DNA of 5,399 nucleotides from Rhodocyclaceae bacterium (GCA_030689585.1 JAUYFZ010000314.1:1-5399), one strand, 5' to 3'. Counted from the stretch's first letter, positions 1-5,399 are shown. Notes: generated by a model from the letters alone, not told the origin. Made by a program: numbers and translations.

Positions 1-2
1 GG

Positions 3-1226
3 CAAGCGGTTCTTCTGGATATCGTCAACAGGAAGTTCTACATTTTTGGTTTGATTCTCTGGCCACAGGATGTTTTCTTTCTTGCCATTATTCTGATCAT
101 CTCGGCTTACGCTCTGTTCCTGTTTACGGCAGTGGCGGGGCGATTGTGGTGCGGCTATGCCTGTCCGCAAACGGTTTATACGGAAATATTCATCTGGATT
201 GAACAGATGATAGAGGGCGATCATAACGCTCGCAAGAAACTCGACAAAGCAGCCATGGATGCACGCAAGCTTCGTCTGCGGAGCATGAAGTATGGTGCGT
301 GGGTGCTCTTTTCTTTATGGACAGGATTTACGTTGGTGGGTTATGTCACGCCGATCGCGGAATTGTGGGGTTCCTTCTGGGCGTGGACTTTGGGACCTTG
401 GGAAACCTTCTGGATATTCTTTTACGGGGGTTCTACCTATTTGTTTGCCGGGCATTTACGCGAACAAATCTGCTTTTATATGTGTCCCTACGCTCGATTT
501 CAGAGTGCGATGTTCGATCCGGATACGTTGATTATTACTTACGATCCTGAACGGGGTGAACCGCGTGGGCAGCGACAAGCGGGTAAAACAGGGTTAGGGG
601 ACTGTATCGATTGCAATATTTGCGTACAGGTGTGTCCGACGGGGATCGACATTCGTCATGGATTGCAATATGAATGCATTGGTTGTGCCGCCTGTATTGA
701 TGCCTGTGATGTGGTGATGGACAAAATAGGGTTACGTCGGGGACTGATTCGCTATACCACGGAACACGCGCTGGAGAAACATTGGACTCGGCGTGATATT
801 TTGCTTCACGTTCTACGTCCACGCGTCATTGTCTATACGGTCATTCTTATCGGGTTATCTCTTGCGTTGGTTTGGGGAATCGCTCATAAACCGGATCTTC
901 GTGTGAATGTCATTCGGGATCGAGGGGTGTTGGCGCGAGAAATCGAAGGAGGCATGATTGAAAATATTTATCGTTTGCAGGTGATGAATGTTTCTGAACA
1001 GGCGCATCGTTATGCGATTTTCGTGACGGGTTTGAAGGGTATTCAACTGGAAGGAGCGACCCATATCGACGTGCCGCCATTGACGACACAAGCCTTTCCG
1101 ATAGCGGTGCGTGTGCCGATGGAATCCGCCGTCAAGGGTTCTCACCAGATTTATTTTGATGTGAATGCAGAGCAAGGTGGTGCGGAATCGGTGGTGCATG
1201 AGAAAGCATCCTTTTTGATGCCTTAA
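3..1226 (+). CDS. ccoG: Cytochrome c oxidase accessory protein CcoG (FixG/RdxA), 5' truncated by window edge
   Basis: CcoG is a membrane iron-sulfur protein needed for cbb3 oxidase assembly; in the family it is linked to Cu(II) reduction for the CuB centre. The frame is open from base 3 and stops at 1226, giving 407 visible residues; roughly 60-70 N-terminal residues of the usual ~470 lie to the left. An in-frame TTG at 51 is not the true start, because family-like sequence (VNRKFYIFG) precedes it. Counting from base 3, I see membrane helices near 25-46, 97-117, 120-145 and 275-296, the conserved WCGYACPQT at 49-57, and CFYMCPYARFQ at 157-167. Two ferredoxin-type motifs follow: CxxCxxCxxxCP at 201-212 and CxxCxxCxxxC at 225-235, all eight cysteines intact. 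The C-terminal ~110 residues match the Ig-like FixG C-domain in position and length. fixH begins 14 bases after the stop, as in cco/fix operons. Family assignment is firm; the copper role is family knowledge. Confidence 0.95.
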   Translation, partial: QAVLLDIVNRKFYIFGLILWPQDVFFLAIILIISAYALFLFTAVAGRLWCGYACPQTVYTEIFIWIEQMIEGDHNARKKLDKAAMDARKLRLRSMKYGAWVLFSLWTGFTLVGYVTPIAELWGSFWAWTLGPWETFWIFFYGGSTYLFAGHLREQICFYMCPYARFQSAMFDPDTLIITYDPERGEPRGQRQAGKTGLGDCIDCNICVQVCPTGIDIRHGLQYECIGCAACIDACDVVMDKIGLRRGLIRYTTEHALEKHWTRRDILLHVLRPRVIVYTVILIGLSLALVWGIAHKPDLRVNVIRDRGVLAREIEGGMIENIYRLQVMNVSEQAHRYAIFVTGLKGIQLEGATHIDVPPLTTQAFPIAVRVPMESAVKGSHQIYFDVNAEQGGAESVVHEKASFLMP

Positions 1227-1240
1227 TACAGGAGAATCTG

Positions 1241-1735
1241 ATGACGATGACACTTAATACGAAACCTTGGTATCGGGAACCTTGGCCTTGGCTTTTGATG
1301 TCGGGCCCCTTTATTGTCGTCGTGGCCAGTTTTATAACCGCTTGGATTGCTTGGAAAAGTAACGATGGTTTAGTGGCTGATGACTATTACAAGCAGGGTT
1401 TGGCCGCTGGTCAAACGGTAGCGCGTAGCCAACAGGCACAGATACTGGGGTTGCAGGCAGGGGTCAGTTTTTTGGAGGGCACGTTACAGGTGCGACTTTC
1501 CAGTCAAACGGGAGCTGCGTTACCAGAGAGCTTGACAGTGATGCTTTCGCATCCGACGCGAGCGGGACTGGATCAAGAGCTCACGTTGATTCGAGCAGGA
1601 CTCCTGTATTCCGGTGCGGTGCGTCCTCCGGCATCAGGGCATTGGTTGATTTTGATTGAAGATGAAGCAAAGACGTGGCGTTTGATGGGAGCAGTCGTGT
1701 TGCCGGCTACTGGTGAATCGGTAATCGGAGGGTGA
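1241..1735 (+). CDS. fixH: FixH/CcoH family cbb3 oxidase assembly protein
   Basis: FixH (CcoH) is a single-pass membrane protein that associates with cbb3-type oxidase during assembly. The 164-residue product has the typical FixH layout: a short N-terminal stretch with PWYREPWPW at 9-17, one hydrophobic helix at about 18-37, then WKSNDGLVADDYYKQGL at 38-54, the best conserved segment of the family, and a periplasmic beta-rich domain to the C-terminus (about 65-160). The start ATG at 1241 has AGGAG at 1230-1234, six bases upstream; a second in-frame ATG two codons later is possible. It lies 14 bases after ccoG and is surely cotranscribed with it. In many cco clusters ccoI and ccoS come next; here a small DUF3149 gene follows instead. 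Length and motif are normal and nothing looks broken. Confidence 0.92.
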   Translation: MTMTLNTKPWYREPWPWLLMSGPFIVVVASFITAWIAWKSNDGLVADDYYKQGLAAGQTVARSQQAQILGLQAGVSFLEGTLQVRLSSQTGAALPESLTVMLSHPTRAGLDQELTLIRAGLLYSGAVRPPASGHWLILIEDEAKTWRLMGAVVLPATGESVIGG

Positions 1736-1768
1736 ATCATTAACTTTATTTATTAAGGAGAAGTAATC

Positions 1769-1906
1769 ATGCTGAACGAACTGTTTACGACGGATATTGG
1801 CTTACTGAGCGTTTTTACGGTGGTGGTTGCAGCGGTTGTAGTTGTCTATATTTACGGTTACGCCAAGAAGAAAATGGTTGAAGATGCCAAGGCAGCCGGT
1901 TGTTGA
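1769..1906 (+). CDS. DUF3149-type single-helix small membrane protein (45 aa)
   Basis: A 45-residue open frame starts at ATG 1769, with AAGGAG at 1755-1760 eight bases upstream, and ends with TGA at 1904-1906. The product has a short N-terminal part with LFTTDIGLLSVF at 5-16, one hydrophobic helix at about 11-30 rich in valine, then a basic patch (YAKKKM, 31-36) and a short polar tail ending in GC. The LFTTDIGL segment followed by one helix and a charged tail is the pattern I know for DUF3149, a family of tiny proteobacterial membrane proteins of unknown function. The basic patch after the helix predicts N-out, C-in topology. It lies 33 bases after fixH and just before a stem-loop, so it is the last gene of the cco group. 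By position it could be an accessory or stabilising subunit of the cbb3 oxidase, comparable in size to CcoQ or CcoM; that role is inference. Confidence 0.8.
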   Translation: MLNELFTTDIGLLSVFTVVVAAVVVVYIYGYAKKKMVEDAKAAGC

Positions 1907-1916
1907 TTCATTTATG

Positions 1917-1944
1917 ACGGGGGATGCTCATTTGCTTCCCCCGT
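1917..1944 (+). terminator. Stem-loop closing the cco group, probable terminator
   Basis: The arms ACGGGGGA (1917-1924) and TCCCCCGT (1937-1944) form a perfect 8 bp GC-rich stem around a 12-base loop, ten bases after the DUF3149 stop. The following bases TCTATA are only partly T-rich, so termination may be incomplete and some read-through into the gene at 1988 is possible. Position and stem strength favour a rho-independent terminator; the weak T-tract is the main doubt. Confidence 0.55.
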
Positions 1945-1987
1945 TCTATACCCTCGTGTTAACATGACGGCCTGGAGGTAATACAAG

Positions 1988-2476
1988 ATGGAAAATCAGA
2001 ATTCAGGGCGTGAGTTGCAACGGATGGTTCGCATCAACGAAGAGATCAAGAGCGTTGTGGCGGTCGCGTTCAAAATCAATTTGATGGCGATGAATGCGAT
2101 TTTTTTGGCCAAGCGAGCGGGGCAGACGGCGTTAGGTTTTGGTGTGCTCTCTAACGAACTTCGGCAATTCGCGACAAACTTGCAGAAGCAGATGGACGTA
2201 CTGCGCGAAATGATTGACGCTATTGTAACGGCGCGTAGCGGCGATGCATTTCAGAATAGTTCAGACCAGACGACGGCTCAAAATCGTCGATTGGATCAGG
2301 TGATTGCAGATACGGTACAAATGGTTGATTTGGGCGGCGTGTTAGCGCGTTCGGCTAAAATTGAAGCCGCTTACGGAGGGGATTTTTCATCTTCTCTGAT
2401 GCAGGTGTCCACTGATTTTGAACAAACCATTGGAAAAATCCAGCAGTCTCTTTCTGTCTTAACGGGCTATCGCTAA
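1988..2476 (+). CDS. Small soluble protein resembling the MCP signalling tip (no sensor, no membrane helix)
   Basis: This 162-residue protein starts at ATG 1988 with a strong GGAGGT at 1974-1979, eight bases upstream. It has no hydrophobic segment long enough to cross the membrane and is predicted mostly helical. Residues 30-63 match the hairpin tip of methyl-accepting chemotaxis proteins: INLMAMNAIFLAKRAG (30-45) against the MCP pattern TNLLALNAAIEAARAG, then GFGVLSNELRQFA (50-62) against GFAVVADEVRKLA. The glutamate of MCP IEAARAG is lost here. A second stretch, LARSAKIEAAYGG (119-131), carries an IEAA-like signature and is followed by an acidic helix (MQVSTDFEQT), suggesting an old internal duplication. 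CheA/CheW-contact residues are only partly kept, so it may be a degenerate or repurposed tip. It stands alone between a terminator-like stem-loop and the FNR-type promoter of the next operon. Homology to MCPs is likely; function is unknown. Confidence 0.75.
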   Translation: MENQNSGRELQRMVRINEEIKSVVAVAFKINLMAMNAIFLAKRAGQTALGFGVLSNELRQFATNLQKQMDVLREMIDAIVTARSGDAFQNSSDQTTAQNRRLDQVIADTVQMVDLGGVLARSAKIEAAYGGDFSSSLMQVSTDFEQTIGKIQQSLSVLTGYR

Positions 2477-2514
2477 GAACATAAGAGGATCCCGATAGTC
2501 GAAACAGTGCAGTC

Positions 2515-2564
2515 TTGATGGACGTCAATGCCATGGGGAGGTGACGTGCCGCAGAATATGTGCG
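2515..2564 (+). promoter_or_regulatory. FNR/DNR box and predicted class II promoter of the hemerythrin operon
   Basis: TTGAT-GGAC-GTCAA at 2515-2528 matches the FNR/DNR consensus TTGAT-N4-ATCAA at nine of ten positions. A -10-like hexamer CAGAAT (four of six to TATAAT) lies at 2552-2557, putting the transcription start near 2564. The box centre (2521.5) is then about 42 bases upstream of the start, the usual spacing for class II activation by FNR-type regulators. The -35 position, about 2529-2534 (TGCCAT), is poor, which fits a promoter that needs an activator. The box is direct observation; the promoter geometry is inference. Confidence 0.65.
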
Positions 2565-2587
2565 CTTTAATCTTTCCTAAAAATTCC

Positions 2588-3049
2588 ATGACACTGACAC
2601 AACCCCTAAACAATCATCATAAGCATTGTGACGAACTTTTTGCGACGACGGAGGAGGCGGCCGGGCGGCGTAATTGGACGTTGTGTGCGAAGAATTTCGA
2701 CCGGTTTCACCAGGAGATGGAGGCCCATTTCTCTACCGAGGAGCAGGTGCTTTTCCCCGCTTTTGAATCGGCAACCGGGATTACGGCAGGTCCGTCACGC
2801 ATGATGCGTTTTGAACATACACAGATGCGCGAACTGTTCGAGCAGATGGCCGCCGCGTTACGTGCGCAAGACGGCGATGAATTTGCGGGGGTTGCGGAAA
2901 CTCTCCTGATTCTCATGCAGCAGCACAACATGAAGGAAGAGAACATGTTGTATCCGATGTGTGATCGCTCTTTAGGTGCACACCCACCAGATGTGGAGGG
3001 AAGTTTGCGCAAGCGATTGCAGGAAGTTGAACAGACATGTCCCGTGTAA
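2588..3049 (+). CDS. Hemerythrin (HHE) domain protein
   Basis: This is a 153-residue four-helix-bundle hemerythrin, expected to hold a non-haem di-iron site that binds O2 or NO in the cytoplasm. From the ATG at 2588 the ligand pattern is complete: HH at 10-11, H47-xxx-E51 (HFSTEE followed by VLFP), H77 (FEHTQM) and H113-xxx-E117 (HNMKEEN followed by MLYP). The frame is open further up, with starts at 2528 (ATG), 2546 (GTG) and 2558 (ATG). I prefer 2588 because MTLTQPLNNHHKHCDELF looks like the normal family N-terminus and because the predicted transcript starts near 2564, after the other candidates. The cost is that 2588 lacks a clear Shine-Dalgarno; the GGAGGT at 2537-2542 would lie upstream of the transcript. 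It is the first gene of an operon, overlapping the DUF2249 gene by 13 bases. Likely roles are O2 or NO sensing, iron-nitrosyl handling or O2 delivery; the sequence does not separate these. Confidence 0.88.
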   Translation: MTLTQPLNNHHKHCDELFATTEEAAGRRNWTLCAKNFDRFHQEMEAHFSTEEQVLFPAFESATGITAGPSRMMRFEHTQMRELFEQMAAALRAQDGDEFAGVAETLLILMQQHNMKEENMLYPMCDRSLGAHPPDVEGSLRKRLQEVEQTCPV

Positions 3050-3252
3050 TCGATGGCAGGGACCTTCAACCGCCAGAACCTTTAGAGTTGACGCTGGCGG
3101 CACTGGATACTTTGCCCGATGGCGAAGAGTTGAAGTTATTGCTGTATTGCCAGCCCCATCCTTTGTACCAGATATTGAAACGGAATGGCTATGTCTGGCG
3201 GGATGAAATGCATCCGGACGGAACAAACGAGATTCATATTCGCAAAGCGTAG
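3037..3252 (+). CDS. DUF2249 domain protein (71 aa)
   Basis: The 71-residue product is a complete DUF2249 domain: IDGRDLQPPEPLELTLAALD at 5-24 is the family signature (D-x-R-x-L-x-PPEP), followed by LPDGEELKLL (26-35), the QPHPLY turn (39-44) and LKRNGYVW (47-54), ending in a strand EIHIRKA. DUF2249 domains have a small alpha/beta fold related to TusA/SirA and often occur beside or fused to hemerythrin and nitric-oxide or denitrification genes. The catalytic-type cysteine of TusA is not evident at the N-terminus; the one cysteine is at position 38. The start ATG at 3037 lies inside the 3' end of the hemerythrin gene (13 base overlap) with AGGAAG at 3021-3026, so translation is probably coupled. 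Biochemical function is unknown; a partner or electron/sulfur role with hemerythrin is inference. Confidence 0.85.
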   Translation: MSRVIDGRDLQPPEPLELTLAALDTLPDGEELKLLLYCQPHPLYQILKRNGYVWRDEMHPDGTNEIHIRKA

Positions 3253-3254
3253 TG

Positions 3255-4559
3255 ATGCATCCTGATCTCTCTTTTGACCAAGCCCCACCGGTTTCTGTTC
3301 CCTATCGTTTTTTTCTGACCGCCCCATGGTTTGGGGTGGCGGCTGGGCTTCTGCTGGTCATCCAGGGCGGTGATGCGCTGGTTTCCCGTTGGACACCGCA
3401 AGCACTCATGCTGACGCATCTTTTGACCGTTGGATTCATGTTGCAGGCCATGGTCGGGGCGTTGTTTCAGTTTATTCCGGTCGCTGCGGGCGGTAACGTC
3501 TGGCAAGCCAATCGGTTGGCGAGCCTGGTGCATCCCGTTTTGGCGGTTGCCGCAGTGCTCCTAGTATTGGCCTTTCCAAGTAGCACGCCCGCCTTATTTC
3601 ATGCGGCGGCAGGTTTATTTGCCATCGCTTTAGGAAGTTATGGTCTGATCGTCGGGATAGCACTTTGGAGAACACCCGCACAGGGAGCAACGATTTTGAC
3701 GCTGCGTGTGGCCCTGTTCGGCCTGATGGTGACGGCAACGCTGGGGGTTGTCCTGGCGATAGGATTGGGTTTGCAGAAATCCTTAGACTTGTTTGAATGG
3801 ACTAACGTCCATGCGGCTTGGGGATTGGGCGGGTGGGCATTGATGCTGATCGCTGGAGTGAGTTACTTCGTGGTGCCCATGTTTCAACTGACCCCGAAAT
3901 ATCCTGCTTGGCTCACTCGCACGCTCCCTTGGGCGATGCTGGCTGTGCTGTGTCTTTGGTCAAGCCAGTTGATAGGGGACGGCTTTGTCTGGCTGCGCGG
4001 GAGGATATGGCTGATGGGGTTGTTAGTGGCAACGACTTGGGGGGTTGTGACGCTGCGGCTTCAGTTTCGTCGTCGACGGAAGGTGCCGGATATTACCCTG
4101 ACTTTTTTTCGGGGGGGCATGTTATCGCTTGTCGCATTATTCATCTCGGCTCTACTGTTCGAAGTAAATCCGAATTGGGGAACTCATCCTCGTGCAGATG
4201 TCTGGTTGGGTGTGTTGATATTGCAGGGAGTCTTCGTGTCCGTCATCAACGGAATGCTCTACAAGATCATGCCATTTCTTAATTGGTTGCATCTGCAACG
4301 GTTGTGTGGGCTGACGGTTGTTCCTCCCAACATGAAGAAAATGATTCCAGACGTGTCCATGTTCTGGCAGATGCGGCTGCATTTCAGTGCGCTGGCACTG
4401 ATGCTATGTTCTGTGGTTTGGCCGATTCTCACGCGCCCTGCGGGGGCCTTGTTCGCGCTATCCTGCGCGTGGATGGGGGTGAATTTGTTGATAGGCGTGA
4501 AAAGTTACCGACAATTCAAAGTCCAAATTCTTGCAAGCGGTGCAGGTTCGGAATCTTGA
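3255..4559 (+). CDS. NnrS-like polytopic membrane protein (haem-copper-oxidase-like fold suspected)
   Basis: This is a 434-residue integral membrane protein with about twelve hydrophobic helices (roughly 19-38, 49-71, 90-106, 112-137, 149-171, 183-207, 221-241, 250-267, 286-303, 316-336, 372-390 and 395-415). Conserved-looking elements are LTHLLTVGFM (53-62), NVHAAWGLGGW (184-194), the PFLNWLHLQR segment (340-349) and MRLHFSALAL (373-382); histidines 55, 186, 346 and 376 sit in or near helices and could bind haem or metal. The pattern recalls NnrS, a haem- and copper-containing membrane protein of nitric oxide metabolism, and is sometimes described as oxidase-subunit-I-like; I cannot prove which family it belongs to. 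The start is ATG 3255; a GTG at 3252 overlaps the previous stop (TAGTG). No Shine-Dalgarno is visible, so it depends on coupling to the DUF2249 gene. The 3' end overlaps the convergent regulator gene by 44 bases. A role in nitrosative stress or denitrification is inferred from context. Confidence 0.7.
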   Translation: MHPDLSFDQAPPVSVPYRFFLTAPWFGVAAGLLLVIQGGDALVSRWTPQALMLTHLLTVGFMLQAMVGALFQFIPVAAGGNVWQANRLASLVHPVLAVAAVLLVLAFPSSTPALFHAAAGLFAIALGSYGLIVGIALWRTPAQGATILTLRVALFGLMVTATLGVVLAIGLGLQKSLDLFEWTNVHAAWGLGGWALMLIAGVSYFVVPMFQLTPKYPAWLTRTLPWAMLAVLCLWSSQLIGDGFVWLRGRIWLMGLLVATTWGVVTLRLQFRRRRKVPDITLTFFRGGMLSLVALFISALLFEVNPNWGTHPRADVWLGVLILQGVFVSVINGMLYKIMPFLNWLHLQRLCGLTVVPPNMKKMIPDVSMFWQMRLHFSALALMLCSVVWPILTRPAGALFALSCAWMGVNLLIGVKSYRQFKVQILASGAGSES

Positions 4560-5238
4560 TTTTCTTGCCTTGCACGGCAATGAGCTGGGCTTCAACCAGA
4601 TCGTGCAGAATGCGGGACAGTGTTTCAGGGGTCAGATTCAATCGTGAGGCGATGACTTGTTTGGAGGTGGACAAGGTGATTTCCAAAGTCTCCAAAGTCC
4701 CCATAGGGGCATTACACTCTTTACCCATGGGGCAATGCTGAATCAGATAACCAATCACCCGTTGAGTGCTGGATCGTAACGAATAGGATTCAACATCGGC
4801 GATCAGGGAATGAAGTTGCATTGACATGCCGGCCAACATGCGCAGTGCAAAACTGGCATCTGATTCGATGAGACTGCGGACGGCATTTTTGCCGACATGC
4901 AGTAACAGCGTGTCGGTCAGTGCTTCGGCGAAAACCGGGTAAGGCCGGTCGATGAACATCACGGCTTCGCCAAAGCTTTTCTTTGGCCCCAGGATTTCTA
5001 CTACTTTTTCATTACCTTGGGTGGAAGGGAACGCCAGTTTGACCTGTCCAAATACAATGATGAAAAACCCACGCGGCGTATCCCCTTTTTGAAAGAGCAT
5101 CTCTCCCTTGCTTAAGCGTTTTTCGCGGGTTGATTCTGCAATTTTTGTCACATGCTCTGTCGAGAGTTCCGAGAAGAGAGGCAGACGGCCTAAGAGGGTA
5201 TGAACGTCTGTGCGTTCAGTGCGGGGGGCGTTGGTCAT
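4516..5238 (-). CDS. Crp/Fnr family transcriptional regulator, DNR-like
   Basis: The 240-residue protein has an N-terminal cyclic-nucleotide-binding-like beta barrel (about 15-130), a dimerisation helix (about 130-160) and a C-terminal winged helix-turn-helix (about 180-235). The recognition helix LTPETLSRILHDL (202-214) keeps the E-x-x-S-R triplet that FNR uses to read TTGAT half-sites, so it probably binds the box at 2515-2528. FNR's N-terminal [4Fe-4S] cysteines are absent; only C169 and C175 are present. The CRP phosphate cassette is changed: FGEAVMFIDRPYPVFAEA (89-106) has YP where CRP has the cAMP-binding Arg-Ser. Both features fit the DNR/NO-sensing branch, whose Pseudomonas member uses haem; the ligand here is unproven. 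The start ATG at 5238 is chosen over an in-frame TTG at 5247; neither has a good Shine-Dalgarno. It is convergent with the operon it may control. Confidence 0.88.
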   Translation of the reverse strand: MTNAPRTERTDVHTLLGRLPLFSELSTEHVTKIAESTREKRLSKGEMLFQKGDTPRGFFIIVFGQVKLAFPSTQGNEKVVEILGPKKSFGEAVMFIDRPYPVFAEALTDTLLLHVGKNAVRSLIESDASFALRMLAGMSMQLHSLIADVESYSLRSSTQRVIGYLIQHCPMGKECNAPMGTLETLEITLSTSKQVIASRLNLTPETLSRILHDLVEAQLIAVQGKKIKIPNLHRLQEFGL

Positions 5239-5285
5239 GGGGCGCAACCATACACCGACAGAAACTAAATGTCATCGTGAATTTG

Positions 5286-5301
5286 CATGATGTCATTCAT
5301 G
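5286..5301 (-). promoter_or_regulatory. CRP/FNR-like palindrome upstream of the regulator gene
   Basis: CATGA-N6-TCATG is a perfect inverted repeat with the half-site spacing used by the Crp/Fnr family (TGA-N6-TCA core). It matches the FNR consensus TTGAT-N4-ATCAA at seven of ten positions. It lies 48 bases upstream of the ATG at 5238. A weak -10-like TTTAGT on the - strand (5269-5264) is 17 bases from it. Autoregulation or control by another family member is possible; the match is modest. Confidence 0.35.
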
Positions 5302-5344
5302 GTTCTGTCATTAACGTGAAACACATTCCCCATCCCCCTCCCTG

Positions 5345-5365
5345 CCTCCCCCTTGAAGGGGGAGG
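5345..5365. repeat. GC-rich hairpin, REP-like palindrome
   Basis: The arms CCTCCCCC (5345-5352) and GGGGGAGG (5358-5365) form an 8 bp stem around the loop TTGAA, next to a nearly pure pyrimidine tract starting near 5327. No T-run follows on either strand, so it is not a standard terminator. Intergenic palindromes of this C-rich form are common as repeated extragenic elements in proteobacterial genomes. Only one copy is visible here, so repeat status is inference. The remaining bases to 5399 show no recognisable gene. Confidence 0.5.
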
Positions 5366-5399
5366 AGATCTGTGTTCCGACCGTACCTGAGTGGTTACG

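Noticed and set aside
2081..2094. TTGAT-GGCG-ATGAA, a nine-of-ten match to the FNR box inside the MCP-like gene
   Set aside because: It lies within a coding stretch (NLMAMN) that protein homology explains, lacks the key C of the second half-site, and no promoter or start fits downstream.
2465..2500. Inverted repeat GGCTATCG / CGATAGTC around the stop of the MCP-like gene
   Set aside because: The stem has a G-T pair and a 20-base loop, with no T-run after it; too weak to call a terminator.
2537..2542. GGAGGT as ribosome binding site for a hemerythrin start at 2546 or 2558
   Set aside because: Spacing is too short (3) or too long (15), and the FNR-type promoter puts the transcript start after it.
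3818..4282. 154-residue open frame on the + strand inside the membrane-protein gene
   Set aside because: Out-of-frame shadow of the NnrS-like gene, with no recognisable domain and no Shine-Dalgarno.
4565..4580. Small hairpin TTGCC / GGCAA near the convergent gene ends
   Set aside because: Only five pairs, with no T-tract on either strand; it lies inside the regulator coding sequence.
4283..4741. 152-residue open frame on the + strand across the convergent gene ends
   Set aside because: Overlaps two well supported genes in other frames, and its product has no family resemblance.
5130..5390. 86-residue open frame on the + strand across the regulator 5' end and upstream region
   Set aside because: Antisense to the conserved regulator N-terminus and running through the palindromic tract; no protein features.

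Overview
The window looks like a chromosomal segment of a moderate-GC proteobacterium, most likely a betaproteobacterium. This rests on the gene families and their order (FixG/CcoG, FixH, a DUF3149 small protein, hemerythrin, DUF2249, a NnrS-like membrane protein and a DNR-type Crp/Fnr regulator), not on a marker gene, so the lineage is tentative. Nothing suggests phage, a plasmid, an insertion sequence, CRISPR or structural RNA genes.

Left part (1-1944): the downstream end of a cbb3-type cytochrome c oxidase (cco/fix) cluster on the + strand. ccoG is cut by the left edge. It is followed closely by fixH and by a 45-residue single-helix DUF3149 protein. A stem-loop at 1917-1944 closes this group. 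Structural genes ccoNOP would be expected to the left, outside the window. No ccoI or ccoS follows fixH here.

Middle (1945-2514): one gene with a strong ribosome binding site encodes a small soluble protein. It resembles only the signalling tip of methyl-accepting chemotaxis proteins, has no sensor or membrane part, and shows traces of an internal duplication.

Right-middle (2515-4559): a compact, translationally coupled three-gene operon of hemerythrin, DUF2249 protein and a 12-helix NnrS-like membrane protein. It is preceded by a near-perfect FNR/DNR box (TTGAT-GGAC-GTCAA, 2515-2528). A -10-like hexamer sits at the distance expected for a class II activated promoter. That promoter places the transcript start near 2564 and so favours the hemerythrin start at 2588.

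Right part (4516-5399): a convergent gene, overlapping the membrane-protein gene by 44 bp, encodes a Crp/Fnr-family regulator. It has an FNR-type recognition helix but neither the FNR cysteines nor the CRP cAMP residues. Upstream of it lie a CRP/FNR-like palindrome and a GC-rich REP-like hairpin.

Working model (inference): under low oxygen or nitric oxide, the DNR-like regulator turns on the hemerythrin/DUF2249/NnrS-like operon beside the high-affinity oxidase genes, giving a micro-oxic and nitrosative-stress module. The least described parts are the DUF3149 mini-protein, the tip-only MCP-like protein and the hemerythrin-DUF2249-membrane protein trio.
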